The notes beneath the pieces are model-generated. The model ran no database searches, was not told where the DNA came from, and saw nothing but the letters and a program-made list of their open reading frames with translations. Both the position numbers and the translations under genes were made by a program. This document shows positions 22,942 through 34,733 of a stretch of 64,000 nucleotides of DNA, piece after piece. Source of the DNA: Ricinus communis (Eukaryota > Streptophyta > Magnoliopsida > Malpighiales > Euphorbiaceae); the NCBI RefSeq assembly GCF_019578655.1, contig NC_063256.1, forward strand, positions 15,190,001-15,254,000, read 5' to 3'. How positions within the stretch are numbered: the first letter of the stretch is position 1; each line of letters begins with the position of its first letter.

Positions 22942-24393
22942 TGATAGGCATCATACTACACATGTTTTCATGCCCAATTGTTTACATTTGTATGCATGAT
23001 TATCTCATTTTATGCTAGAATCACCTGTCTTTTGTTTCCTTTCTCGTTTTAGGTCATTTTCGAAGGACAATATCAACAATCGAGGGAAATATGCATGATT
23101 ACGGACCAGAATCCATCAAATTGGGCGAGGGCTAGCACCCTGAGGGTTAAGCACGGCCTGGACTCCGGCCGTGCTAAATTGCCAACTAGCTGCCTTTCAA
23201 GAGTGCCTTTTGGCACGGTTTCTATAGCCACCACGGCCCGTGGTGGCTCAGCATCGGCTTGGGCATGGCCTAGAAAAGATCAACACAATGGAACCCTTAG
23301 GTTCAGCACGGCCTGGACTCCGCCCGTGCTGACCAGCACAGGCTTGACCACGGCCGTGTTGAGGAGACTATATAAGCAAAAGTCCGATTTGGTGAGTGGA
23401 GGCTCGATTTTCTCTAACCTAATCTCAATATACACTCAATTCACTTATTTTCTAGACCTCAATTGTCGACCTTGGGAGATCAAATTCATCAATTGAGGGA
23501 GGATTACACTTGTTTTCAACATCAATTTAAAGATCAAAACAACATTTGGGAGCATTCAAGAGGCAAATTAGGGTTTGATATTTTGGATTTGAAAATTAAG
23601 GTTTCTCATCCAACTTAAACGAGAAGGGTGTACATGCCTTCAATTTTCTTTTCCTTATTTGTTCCTTATTTTTCTTTAACTATGAACATGAATAGCTAGA
23701 TCTTTTGAACGATTGGGGTCTTTATTGTGATGGATTGTGCTTAGTTGTTAGATTTATAATTGCCATTCTTGTAATCTTTTTGCTATTCAGTAATAAAGTT
23801 TGATTCAGTTAATTTGAGATGTTGAATTAATTGTCTTTTGGGTTGTTTCTTGACATTGAGAAATGCTTGTTACAATTAGAAATTGAATAGTAAGAACTGG
23901 TAGTTAACATTTAGAGATAAGGTTAATTCACTAGCCGGATTAAGAATTAACAACTCTTAATAGATCTAAATCACGCTTAATACTAATCTGTAATAATCTA
24001 ATAGGAAGAGATTCCATTAGGTTAGTGTAGGTTTAGGAACTTGGTGAGCTCGAGAGAGGGGCCGAGTTCGATTCAGGATTTAGGCACGGGTAGCAAGATT
24101 GGTAATTTATAAAATCAACCTTAGAATTCCATCACTTAGGTCCCCTTTGGGTTTGCTTCTTTTATTGCGGTTGTCTTTCGATTGTCAGTTGCTGTTTATT
24201 CCTTTATTTGCATTCATAATCATTAGTTAATTAATTTAGACTTCTCACACTCTATTTCAGACTAGATAACATAGTGAACAGTAGTAACTCTAGGTTCACC
24301 CGATCTCCAAGGATATGACCTTGATACTCACTAGTGCTAGGCCGCATCGATAGGTTCACTGCCTTAGGTGTAGGTTGCATAAGTAGCCCATCA
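22942..24393 (+). mobile_element. Solo LTR of family D, in element A
   Basis: Length 1452 bp, TGATAGGCATC to GTAGCCCATCA, flanked by GTGAG at 22937-22941 and 24394-24398. It matches the LTRs of element D (39569-40972 and 45152-45790, reverse). The palindrome cluster (CACGGCC/GGCCGTG words) is at about 23150-23362 and is directly followed by a TATA box. It arose by recombination between the two LTRs of a full copy. Confidence 0.92.
23368..23377 (+). promoter_or_regulatory. TATA box of family-D LTR
   Basis: CTATATAAGC lies just after the last palindrome (CACGGCCGTG, about 23350). The same order is seen in reverse at 40528-40560. Confidence 0.65.
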
Positions 24394-24469
24394 GTGAGCA
24401 AAAGAATGAGTAAGGCGTAAGAAAAAGGGGAGGCAAGTGAGAAAAAAGTGAGTTTCTTAGTTAGAGAGC

Positions 24470-25404
24470 GTGAGAAAGGCTTTCAATGAAAATAGGCAAG
24501 TACTTGTACTTATGTACAAGGAAACTTTATTTAACACTAATAATCTTAACTCTTCTCTTCCTAGTGTGTTTGTAAGTGTTTTACATGAGTTTGATAATGT
24601 GTTTCCTAAGGAGTTACCTAGTGGGTTGCCACTACTAAGGGGGATAGAGCACCAAATTGACTTTTTGCTGGGGTCATCCATTCCAAATAGACTAGCCTAT
24701 AGAGTCAATCCCGAGGAGACCAAAGAGTTACAACGCCAAATTGAGGAATTACTAAGTAAAGGTTATGTTAGGGAAAGTCTTAGCCCATGTGCTGTTCCTG
24801 TTTTGTTAGTCCCTAAGAAAGATGGGTCTTGGCGTATGTGTGTTGATTGTCGTGCAATTAACAAGATTACCATCAAATATCGTCATCCTATTCCTAGATT
24901 AGATGATATGTTAGATGAATTGCATGGTAGTGTTATCTTTATTAAAATTGATTTGAGAAGTGGCTATCACCAAATTAGAATGAATATAAGTGATGAGTGG
25001 AAAACAACATTCAAAACTAAATTTGGTTTGTATAAGTGGTTGGTCATGCATTTTGGCTTAACTAACACACCAAGTACTTTTATGAGACTAATGAACCATG
25101 TTTTGCGTGCGTATATTGGAAAATTATGGTAGTATACTTTGATGATATTCTGATTTATAGTAAGAGCTTCAATGAGCATGTTGAACATGTTCGAATGTTG
25201 TTGATGGTTTTGTGTGAGAATTCTTTATATGCTAACCTTGCTAAGTGTGATTTTTGTACAAATGAACTTGTGTTTCTTGGTTTTGTTGTTAGTGCAAATG
25301 TAATTCAGGTTGATGAAGACAAGGTGAAAGCAATTAAGGAGTGGCCAACACCAAAGAATGTTAGTGACGTGAGGAGCTTTCATGGGACAGAACAAGTTGA
25401 ATAA
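24470..25404 (+). pseudogene. Reverse transcriptase of element A, RNase H deleted
   Basis: RT domain begins near 24580 ([10 protein letters not shown]) and includes [44 protein letters not shown] and the active-site YFDD at 25135-25146. A one-base shift at about 25120 separates the last two. After DVRSFHG (about 25380) the sequence jumps directly to [12 protein letters not shown], which normally lies at the end of RNase H, so the RNase H domain (several hundred bp) is deleted. Reverse transcription could not be completed by this copy. Confidence 0.9.
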
Positions 25405-26859
25405 ACGCCATGCTAAGTGGAGTGAATTCATTGAAGCGTTTCCCTATGTCATTAAGTACAAGCAAGGTAAAGAAAATGTAGTTGCCGATGCACTATCTAG
25501 AAGGTATGCTTTACTTACTTCTTTAGAAACAAAATTGCTTGGTTTTGAGTATATCAAAGACTTGTATGTTGATGACCACGATTTTGGTTCTATTTTTCAT
25601 GCTTGTGAACATGGTGCTATTGATAAATTTTATAGACATGATGGATTTCTGTTTAAAGAAAAATGTCTATGCATTCCTATGTGTTCTATGCGTGAATTGC
25701 TTGTGAGAGAGTCGCATGAAGGTGGTTTGATGGGACACTTTAGTGTACAAAAGACTTTAGATGTTTTGCATGATCATTTCTATTGGCCTAAGATGAAATC
25801 TGATGTGAATAGATTATGTGCTAACTGTATTGTATGCAAGCAAGCTAAGTCTAAATCATAACCTAATGGGTTGTACATGCCTTTGCCCATACCTAATTCT
25901 CCTTGGATTGACATAACTATGGATTTTGTGCATGGATTACCTAGGTCTAAGCATGGGCATGATAGTATTTTTGTTGTGGTGGATAGGTTTTCAAAGATGT
26001 CACACTTTATTGCATATAGGAAAACCGATGATGCACAACATGTTGCTGAATTATTCTTTGGAGAAATTGTATGTTTACATAGTATGCCTAGAACTATTGT
26101 TAGTGATAGGGACACCAAGTTTTTGAGCTATTTTTGGAAGACCTTATGGGGTAAATTGGGAACTAAATTGCTTTTTTCTACTACATGTCATCCCCAAACC
26201 GATGGTCAAACCGAGGTAGTGAATAGAACTTTGTCATAATTACTTAGGACCATGGTTAAACGAAACTTGAGAATGTGGGAAGATTGTTTGCCGCATGTTG
26301 AATTTGCATATAATCGTAGTATGCATTCTTCTACTCAATTTTGCCCATTTAAGATTGTCCATGCTTTATTCCTTTGAGTCCTTTAGATTTGATTGCTTTA
26401 CCTTTGACTGAATAAGTAAATTTAGATGGCGCAAAAAAGGCTGATTTTGTGTTGAAGTTGCATGAACAAGTGCGTGTAAACTTGGAAAGGCGCAATGAAC
26501 AAATCACTAAACAACGCAATAAGGGCTGCAAAAGGGTGGTGTTTGAAGTTGGTGATTAGGTTTGGGTGCATTTCAGGAAGGAAAGGTTTCCCAATTAAAG
26601 GAAATCAAAGTTGATGCCACGTGGTGATGGTCCATTTCAAGTGATAGAGCGCATCAATGATAATGCATACAAAGTTGACTTACCTGGTGAGTATAATGTT
26701 AGTGCTACTTTTAATGTTGCTGATTTATCTCCTTTTGATTTTGATGAAGGCATTGATTTGAGGTCGAATCCTTTCGAAGAGGGGGGGAATGATGCAACCA
26801 AGGATGCATCTAAGTCAACTAGCATGGATCCACTAGCCTATGGAGGACCAATGACATGA
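25382..26859 (+). pseudogene. Integrase of element A, running into the 3' LTR
   Basis: Starts with the RNase H end ([15 protein letters not shown]). The HHCC zinc region (HFSVQKT... CANCIVCKQ) is at about 25735-25850. The DDE catalytic core shows its three acids: [26 protein letters not shown]. Stops at about 25860, 26237 and 26376 break it. The C-terminal GPF/RINDNAYKVDLPG module is at 26611-26700, followed by an acidic stretch, the PPT, and the LTR-encoded tail ending at TGA 26857-26859. No chromodomain is present. Confidence 0.9.
26776..26789 (+). other. Polypurine tract of A
   Basis: GAAGAGGGGGGGAA directly precedes the 3' LTR and is also coding (Glu-Glu-Gly-Gly) in the integrase frame. 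Confidence 0.85.
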
Positions 26860-27785
26860 GCAAGGAGTAAGAAGTTCAAGCAAGTCTTAAATTCTTACTT
26901 GGAGCATGTTTTGAAGATGGCTAATGATGGTGCTTTTGATGTTTTTGATGATGATAATAATGCCTTGAAGATAGTAACATTAATTGCTATTAATGAGCGA
27001 TTGAGGCAGAAGCTCATCTTCAATAAGGCGTGGCCATGCCTTACAACCTGTGAGCTGCGCAAAAAGGGGGCAGAAGATCATTGTCAATAAGGCATGACCA
27101 CGCCTTACAATCTATGAGCTGCTAGAACCTACAAAAAGAGCTTCGAAGTTTTCAAGATAATTTCGTAATGGACCCATTTTTAGTTAATTTTCTCTATTTT
27201 TGGAAGTATTGGATAAAAAGAACTTCCTCCCATGAATTTAGGATTTTAATTAGGGTTAGATTACTCTTTATCTTATCCTTCCTTATAGGGATAAGATTAC
27301 CCGCATATTATGAGTCTTTTAGGGTTTGATTTTTATTCCTTATCTCTTAGTCATTTTTAGGGTTAGAATCATTTCAAGACTCTATAAATAGAGCTATGTA
27401 ATTCGGCCAAAAGGCAATTAGATCAATAAATCATTTTGAATGAAGTTCATTGTCTTTGAGTTGTTAACTCTTGAATTTCTTGAGATTAAATTAACTTGTT
27501 TAGTTTAGTTTCACATCTACATGTTTGATCAATCAATTAACTTTTTATAGTTTCTTGGGTTGTTTGAACATTCTTCATCTATTTATAACTAAAGGACTTA
27601 GTAGTTCTATTGCTAAGTTTGTTAGTTCCATAATCAATTGCAAACTTTCAAGTTAGATTTTGGGGCGACAATCCGAACTTATTAGTAAGGGTGCTTCCTC
27701 TTAAATAGGGAGAGTGTTTATCAATTTGAGTTTCTCACCATTGCTCATCTTGGGGTTTGAACGCATCCGGTTCGAGTTCGTATCC
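26790..27785 (+). repeat. Element A 3' LTR
   Basis: Length 996 bp. TATA box at 27382-27390. Differs from the 5' LTR by a few percent by eye, including CGA to TGA in the coding tail. Its last base is C, not A. Confidence 0.93.
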
Positions 27786-27790
27786 AAACT

Positions 27791-30331
27791 CGTAAGAGCG
27801 GTATATCTTTCAACATGAGAAAACAACCCCAAAAAAGTGCTATATTTGTCAATATGAGAAAAGATCCTCGTAAGAGGGATATATTTTTCAATATTAGAAA
27901 ACAGCCCCGTAAGAGGGGTATATCATTCAACATGAGAAAACAACCCCAAAAAATTAGTATATTTTTTAATATTAGAAAACAACCACGTAAGAGGGGTATA
28001 TTTATCAATATTAGAAAACAACCCCGTAAGAGGGGTATATTTGTCAATATTAGAAAATAACCCCGTAAGAGGGGTATATTTTTCAGTATGAGAAAGCAAC
28101 CCCGAAAGAGGGATATATTTATCAATATGAGAAAACAACCTCGCAAGAGGGGTATATCTTTCAACATGAGAAAACAACCCCAAAAAAATGGTATATTTGT
28201 CAATATTAGAAAATGACCCCGTAAAAGGAGTATATCTTTCAACATGAGAAAACAATCTCAAAAAAGTGGTATATTTCAATATTAGAAAATAACCCTGTAA
28301 GAGGGGTATATCTTTCAACATGTGAAAACAACCCCAAAAAGTGGTATATTTGTCAATATGAGAAAACAACCCCGTAAGAGGGGTATATTTGTCAATATTA
28401 GAAAACAACCCCGTAAGAGGGGTATATCTTTCAACATGAGAAAACAACCCCAAAAAAGTGGTATATTTTTTAATACGAGAAAACAACCCCGTAAGAGGGG
28501 TATATTTGTCAATAATAGAAAACAAGCCCGTGAGAGGGGTATGTTTGTCAATATTAGAAAACAACCTAGTAAGAGGGGTATATTTGTCAATATTAGAAAA
28601 TAACCCCGTAAGAGGTTTATATTTTTCAATATGAGAAAATAAACCCGTAAGAGGGGTATATCTTTCAACAAGAGAAAAGAACCCCAAAAAAGTGGTATAT
28701 TTTTCAATATGAAAAAACAACCCCGCAAGAGAGGTATATTTGTCAATATTAGAAAACAACCCTGTAAGAGGAGTATATTTGTCAATTTTAGAAAACAACC
28801 CCTTAAGAGTGGTATATCTTTCAACATGAGAAAAAAACTCCAAAAAAGTGGTATATTTGTCAATATGTGAAAACAACCCCTTAAGAGGGGTATATTTATC
28901 AATAATAGAAAAAACCACGTAAGAGGGGTATATTTGTCAATATTAGACAGTAATCCCGTAAAAGGGGTATTATTTGTCAATATTAGAAAACAACCCTTTA
29001 AAAGGGATATATCTTTCAACATGAGAAAACAACTCCAAAAAAGTGGTATATTTTTTAATATGAGAAAACATCCCTGTAAGGGGGGTATATCTTTCAACAT
29101 GAGAAAACAACCCCAAGAAAGTAATATATTACTTAATACAAGAAAACAACCCCATAAGAGGGGTATATTTGTCAATATTGGAAAATTACCCCGTAAGAGG
29201 GGTATATTTGTCAATATGAGAAAATAACCCCGTAAGAGGGGTATATTTTTCAATCTTAGAAAACAACCCCGTAAGAGGGGTATATTTGTCAATATTAGAA
29301 AACAACCCGTAAGTGGGGTATATTTTTCAATATGAGAAAACAAACCCGTAAGAGGGGTATATCTTTGAATAGGAGAAATTAAACTAAAAAAAGTGGTATA
29401 CTTTTTAATACGAAAAAATAACCCTATAAGAGGGGTATATTTGTCAATATTAGAAAACGACCCCGTAAAAGGAGTATATCTTTCAACATGAGAAAACAAT
29501 CTCAAAAAAGTGGTATATTTTCTAATACGAGAAAACAACCCCGTAAGAGGGGTGTATTTGTCAATATGAGAAAACAACCCCGTGAGAGAGGTATATTTGT
29601 CAATATTAGGAAACAACCATGTAAGAGGGGTATATTTTTCAACATGAGAAAACAACCCCAAAAAAGTGGTATATTTTTTAATATAAGAAAAAAAACCACG
29701 TAAGAGGGGTATATTTTTCAAATATTAGAAAACAACTCCATAAGAGAGGTATATTTGTCAATATGAGAAAATAACCCCGTAAGAGGGTATATTTGTAAAT
29801 ATTAGAAAACAACCCAGTAAGAAGGGTATATTTGTCAATATTAGAAAACAACCCCATAAGAGGTTTATATTTTTCAATATGAGAAAACAAACCCGTAAGA
29901 TGGTATATTTGTCAATATTAGAAAACAATCCCGTAAGAGGGTATATTTGTCAATATTAGAAAATAACCCCGTAAGAGGTTTATATTTTTCAATCTGTGAA
30001 AACAAACCAGTAAGAGGAGTATATCTTTTAACAGGAGAAAACAACCCTAAAAAAGTGGTATATTTTTCAATATGATAAAACAACCTCGTAAGAGGGGTAT
30101 AATTGTCAATGTGAGAAAACAGCCCCACAAGAGAGGTATGTTTATTAATATTAGAAAACAATCTTGTAAGAGGGTTATATTTGTCAATATTAAAAAACAA
30201 CCCCGTAAGAGTGGTATACCTTTCAACATGAGAAAACAACCCCAAAAAAGTGGTATATTTGTCAATATGAGAAAACAACCCCTTAAGAGGGGTATATTTG
30301 TCAATATTACAAAAAAACCCCGTAAGAGGGG
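27791..30331 (-). repeat. 39-bp satellite array, right part
   Basis: The same 39-bp monomer as 1-2920, in the orientation of 2473-2920. Both monomer types are present. It produces long repetitive minus-strand frames (for example 28315-29721) that I treat as artefacts. It ends abruptly at AAGAGGGG where a family-I LTR begins. Confidence 0.95.
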
Positions 30332-31745
30332 TGATGTGCGTAGAATACACATCTAAATGGGGATTTTAAGTAGAATTTATGTACATTTGGATGTGAATTG
30401 GTCCCAACACTCACCCTATGCATTTGTTATTGTGCTTTAGGTCCAAAAGAAGTCAAAGAGTGATAAAGGGAAGAATTGGAGCAGAATTGGATGTCAAAGT
30501 TGCCGAAACAAGTCGAGTTTACGCATCCCTAATCTGAACATGGCGTGTTGGTTTTAACACTGGCCGTGTTCCCAACACGGGCACCAAAACGGCCGTTTTA
30601 GGTGCATTTGACAACAGGAAAAAGATGCGTTAAGAAGCACGACCACAGAGAGTAAAACGGCCAGGAACACCAGACCGTGTTCCTAACACAGCCAGGAACA
30701 CCAAACCGTGTTCCCAACACGGCTAGGAACACAGCCATGTTCGTGGCGACAGGACGAATTAATTAAAAGAAAGAGCAAGAGGAAAGAAAAAAAATAGAGG
30801 GAGAACGTCCCAAACCCTAACCTTTCCCTCTCTAAGGGTTTTGTGAGCTGGAACCAAGGAAAAAGGAGACTTGGACCAAGGTTTAAATCGGATTCCCTTC
30901 AAAGATTGAAGATTGGGTGAGGTTCGTTGATTAGTTTCAATTTGAGCAAGAGGAATAAGAATCGATTCAATTCGACCAAGAGGAATTGGAGCTGTTTACT
31001 CTCATCCAAAGGTGTCTTTGGGTTTCTCTACCTTTACTCATTTTTGTAATTAAATTCTTGTGGGTTTTGATAATGAACATGTTTAGCTAGATTGATTAAA
31101 TCCATTGGGATTTCTTTACTATGTTGGCTTAATATTATATTATTGGATTGTTTGAGTTAGTTTTGTATTCTTCTTGCTTTCAGTATTAATAAGATAACGC
31201 ATTATTCATGAGACGTTGTGAATTATGGTGTTTAGATTGCTTTATGTGATTGAGAAGTCCATTTGGCAATTGGAATTTTGAATAGCAAGAACTGGTTAAT
31301 AATCACTTAGAGATAAGGATAATTAACTAGCCGGATTAAGAATTAACAAAGCTTAATAGAGGTGGATTAAGGCTTAATGCTAATTTAAGAATCAATCGTT
31401 AGGAAGAGATTCCAACTTTAGGTTATTAGGTTTAGGAATTCGGTTATCTTGAGAGAGAAATTGAATTCAGTTAAGAATTCGTCCACGGGTAGCATAATTA
31501 GAGTCACCAATCCTTTATCTTTTGTTTGATTGCCAACTAGTTTAGGTTCCCTTTGGGTTTGCTTTATTGCCTGGGTTATTTCATTTATCCATTGACTCCT
31601 GCATCTCCCTTAGAACTTAGCTTTAGCTATTAGTTAGTTTAGAAATTATTCATCATTCATTTTAGGTTAATATAACAAAGAACAAATGAGTAGCTCTAGG
31701 CTTTAACTTTCCCGAGGAATACGACCTTCATACTCGCCATTAATG
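30332..31745 (+). repeat. Family-I LTR, 3'-truncated (subtype with alternative R/U5)
   Basis: Begins TGATGTGCG inside a satellite monomer, with the palindrome cluster at 30535-30740. Its second half (ATGTTGGCTTAATATTATAT and on) differs from B and C but matches 49707-50401 and the minus strand of 51064-52304. It breaks off after CTCGCCATTAATGC, where chromovirus integrase sequence begins, so no right TSD can be found. Confidence 0.85.
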
Positions 31746-32040
31746 CCCTCAAGGTTAAAAATGCACAACGTCTTCCATGTGAGTATGCTTAAGCCATACC
31801 ACGAAGACAAGGAAGACCCTAGCTGTGGCGAATCTAAAAAAGCTCCAACGGCCATTATCACCGAATTTGACTAGGAAATTGAATACATCCTTGTGGATAG
31901 AGTGATAAGACGAAGAGGAGTTCCCAACTACACTGAATACTTGGTGAAATGGAAAAATCTGCCCGACACCGAGGTTACATGGGAACGTGAAGATTTGCTA
32001 TGGCAATTCCCCGAGCACATCCAAAATTACAAGGCTTAAG
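31746..32040 (+). pseudogene. Integrase C-terminus with chromodomain, chromovirus remnant
   Basis: The frame starts within SRLKMHNVFHVSMLKPYHED, the end of a Tekay/Del-type integrase. The chromodomain follows: EIEYILVDRVIRRRGVP, then YLVKWKNLPDTEVTWERED with the aromatic cage positions Tyr and two Trp, and WQFPEHIQNY. One in-frame TAG sits just before the chromodomain; the frame ends at TAA near 32040. Chromodomains of this class direct integration to heterochromatin by binding methylated H3. Everything upstream (gag to the integrase core) is missing. Confidence 0.85.
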
Positions 32041-32077
32041 GCGCGACGAGGACATCGGGAGATTGAGTGGGGGAGGG

Positions 32078-32661
32078 TGTCACAGCCCGCCTCATCTTGG
32101 GCGAAGCAAGTCCTGTCCATGGGCAGAAATGTGCCCAACTTGTGCCAAGAGTGGGCTGCTGCTGCCTAGCCCAACTGTGCTACCTAAGAAGCCAAGGGAA
32201 GACACTAGAAGGTGCAGGAATGCTACAAGGCTGTGTGCCTGCCAAGCCAAGCTAAGAAGCTGCCTAGAAGCTTCCCATGAAGGAGTAAGGAAGGCTGCCT
32301 TCCAGAAAATTCCCTTACTTTGTAAATAGAGTAGCTTACTAACGAAGCCATGTACATGTGATGTTTGTAGAAAGTTTTAGATGAACTAATCCTAGCCACA
32401 TGTTAAGAAGGTGGAAAGCCTACATAAAGGCCAGCCCACATACTTGTAAAGAAGGGTGGAAACATCAACAAAGCTCTCCATACTTTTAAGCTCAAGTGCT
32501 CCTAACTCTCTACTCTACTCTAGTCCTAAACCCTTGCTGCCTACTTTGCTCACCTAAAATCCCTTCCATCTCACATCTAGGCTTACTTAGTTCGACTTTG
32601 ACAAGCAAGTTAACTAAGTGCCGCGCGACTTGGATAACCTCTAAGCCTAAGTTTTGTGACA
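32078..32661 (+). repeat. 3' LTR of the chromodomain chromovirus
   Basis: Starts TGTCACAGCC right after the PPT AGTGGGGGAGGG (about 32066-32077) and ends TTTTGTGACA, giving a TGTCA/TGACA terminal inverted repeat; 584 bp. It shares only its termini and a GTGCCGC block with the G-family LTRs, so it is a separate family. The right flank is rDNA spacer-like sequence. Confidence 0.78.
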
Positions 32662-34733
32662 CCAGGCTCCCAAGCCCCCCCAGGGGGCTGAGGCATACTG
32701 CACTCTCCATAAAGAGGCTAAAAAGAATGTTGAAGTCTGTCAGGAGGAGACATCATTATGTTCCACCCATCACACCCCCCTTTAAAAAGTTCATTTCAAG
32801 GAATTTTAATTTGATTTTTTGCACATATGTTAAGAATAATATAATATACCACCAGAAAAATTTTAAAAAGTTTTTGAGCACATTTAGTATTTTTTTATTT
32901 TTTAAATATTAAAAATTGAGAAATTCATAAAAAATATAATTTACATCAAAAAATCACCATTTTTTATGGAGGGCCCTTAAAAAATATGTCAAAATTATTA
33001 GATTTATCATTAGTACATTTTCTTTAAAAGCGCATGCTCAACTTGTGAGATATTGGCTTAAATGGCTACTTCGCATGTGGTGATCAGGCTACAATAGACA
33101 ACCAAGTAGCAAACTTAGCATTCAATGATCCTCTTGATTTCATAAGAATTTTACAACCTTTTTAGGCTCCCTAGAACATATTAGGGCTGATAGATTGTTA
33201 AGAAAAGGCTATGGAGGCATCAAATGTGGCGGTGGCGGAGTGCCACAGTATGGGCCTGAAAACTAGCGAACAGAGGTACACTGCAGCTGATTTCTCACCA
33301 ATGTGTTCACACTTAGGATTCTGCCCCATGGGCGGCACGCCCAGCATGATGGAGTCGAGGATGCGCCGCCAACGCGCTCGCGCCGCGAGGATGCCGCCAA
33401 CGCGCGCTTAGGTCGCAAGGATAGGTCGCCAACGGCCGGTTTACTAGGATTCTCGCCAACAAGCCCGATGGGCGCACTGCCTTGGCAATGGGGGGCTGGC
33501 ATGCGAGGATTCCTTGCCAACTGGCTAGACGGGAGTGCTGGCTGGCGTGCGAGGATTCTCGCCAACGGGCCTGATGAGCACGCTGCCTTGGTAATGGGGA
33601 GCTGGCACGTGAGGATTCCTCGCTAACTAGCCCGACGGGCCGGTTGGCTCACCAGCATTGGCTACTTGGAATGCGAGGATTCTCACCAATGGGCCTAATG
33701 GGCGTGCTGCCTTGGCAATGAGGGGCTGGCACACGAGGATTCCACGCCAACTGGGCCGACCGCGCGCTGGCTCACTGGCAGTGGCTGCCTGGCGTGCGAT
33801 GATTCTCGCCATCGGGCCCAACGGGCGTGTTGCCTCAGCAATGCGGGGCTGGCACGCGAGGATTTAATGCCAGCGGGCACGTGCATGCGAGCTGCCTCGT
33901 TAGTGGTGGCTGGCGGGCGTGCGATGCTACTCGCCAGCGGGCCCGTCAGGATTTTTCGGTGACGCAGTATGGGCGAAGGAAAGTTTCAAAGGGAAGTTGC
34001 TTGCTTAGGGACCTTTATGCCGAATATAGTCAAAATTATGCACTTTTTAGTTGGGAGCACACCCACATGACATTGCACGTGATTCTTAGTCCGAATGATT
34101 TTTTGGGCTCTGATGTGGTTCCTTGAGAAATTTTCAAAGGAACAGGTTCCCTAGAGTTCACATTTCTTTAGACCGAAAGACCCAAATCAGTTTTAAGCTC
34201 AAGAGGAACTGGTTAATCCAATAATTTATCAAAAACCAATGAAAAATCCACTGATAGCAAATACAAATGAATTAAACACAATTTAATTAAAATGAGAGAT
34301 GGATGAGTTTCCTAGCTTAAATTCTCTTTTAATAAAAAAAAGTGAAATAAAAATGCTCAGTTTGTTTAGTGTCGATCATCTGGGAAATAATCATCACTTC
34401 CATCCCATCCATTCTAAGTGATTCCAACTAATTAATTATTTCTCTATCATATAATAGAATTTCAATTTAAAAATCCATTTGCTCTTTAACTCAATAAAGA
34501 AAAACTCTAAATAAAGAATTTTGGTATGACAAAACAGAAATAGAGAAGGATCAGAAATCTGGCTAGAACTTAGATGTGTTCTCAAGTCCGTTGAGTTTGT
34601 GGAATTACTTAGGATTTTTGGACTTGGGACTTGGGACTTGGGGGATTCTGGGACCTTGGAGCGTGAAACCTCAAGGCCATTTTTTTAAGAATAAATTGGT
34701 TTTGATTTTGTGCGTGGGAGGAGGGGAGGGACA
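32662..34733 (-). other. rDNA intergenic-spacer-like block
   Basis: Directly joined, on the minus strand, to the 3' end of a 25S rRNA fragment. From right to left it holds an AT-rich part with ACTTGGG repeats (about 34560-34660), a part around TTTATGCCGAATATAGTC, GC-rich subrepeats (33300-33960), and an AT-rich part ending at CCACCCATCACACCCCCC. The same order is found in 60151-61874 plus 54461-55158. Short frames in it are not convincing genes. Its identity as spacer rests on the shared junction with 25S. Confidence 0.6.
33300..33960. repeat. GC-rich subrepeats of the spacer-like block
   Basis: Repeats of about 60 bp in two alternating forms, one starting GAGGATTCTCGCCAACGGGC and the other GAGGATTCCTCGCCAACT. 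They recur at 37797-38205, 46480-47150 and 60151-60740. Subrepeats of this kind are usual in plant rDNA spacers. Confidence 0.75.

Larger units (their letters stand above)
2926..27785 (+). mobile_element. Retrotransposon A: CRM-like Ty3/gypsy chromovirus, nested host element
   Basis: The LTRs run TG...CA. The 5' LTR is 2926-3794 joined to 20484-20611 (997 bp without the insertion in it). The 3' LTR is 26790-27785 (996 bp, last base changed so it ends CC). Flanking 5-bp duplications are AAACC (2921-2925) and AAACT (27786-27790); removing the element with one of them restores a satellite monomer. The PBS matches initiator tRNA-Met and the PPT is G-rich. Domain order is gag, PR, RT, IN, the order of Ty3/gypsy. 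There is no chromodomain after integrase; instead the frame runs into the 3' LTR, which is known for the CRM clade. RNase H is deleted and several stops and frameshifts are present, so the copy is dead. Without nested insertions it is about 6.7 kb. The CRM assignment is tentative; chromovirus is firm. Confidence 0.88.

Noticed and set aside
23095..23496. 133-codon + strand frame (and its partner at 40481-40819, minus)
   Set aside because: It lies in the U3 palindrome cluster of family-D LTRs; the frame is not kept between copies and has no known domain.
28315..29721. 468-codon minus-strand open frame (and others at 357-1055, 487-1035, 1331-2233, 27923-28918)
   Set aside because: They lie wholly in the 39-bp satellite. 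A 39-bp period is 13 codons, so a stop-free monomer gives long frames on several strands and frames; the protein is only a 13-residue repeat with no start context or domain.
32000..32329. 109-codon frame after the chromodomain
   Set aside because: It overlaps the PPT and the start of the 3' LTR in another frame; not conserved protein sequence.
33170..33190. Plus-strand CATATTAGGG / TATATTGGGG words (also 46207, 54918) as Pol I promoters
   Set aside because: They point away from the orientation of the adjoining 25S fragments, so they cannot be the promoter of that unit.
33263..33867. Frames on both strands in the GC-rich block
   Set aside because: Same subrepeat effect as above; no domain.
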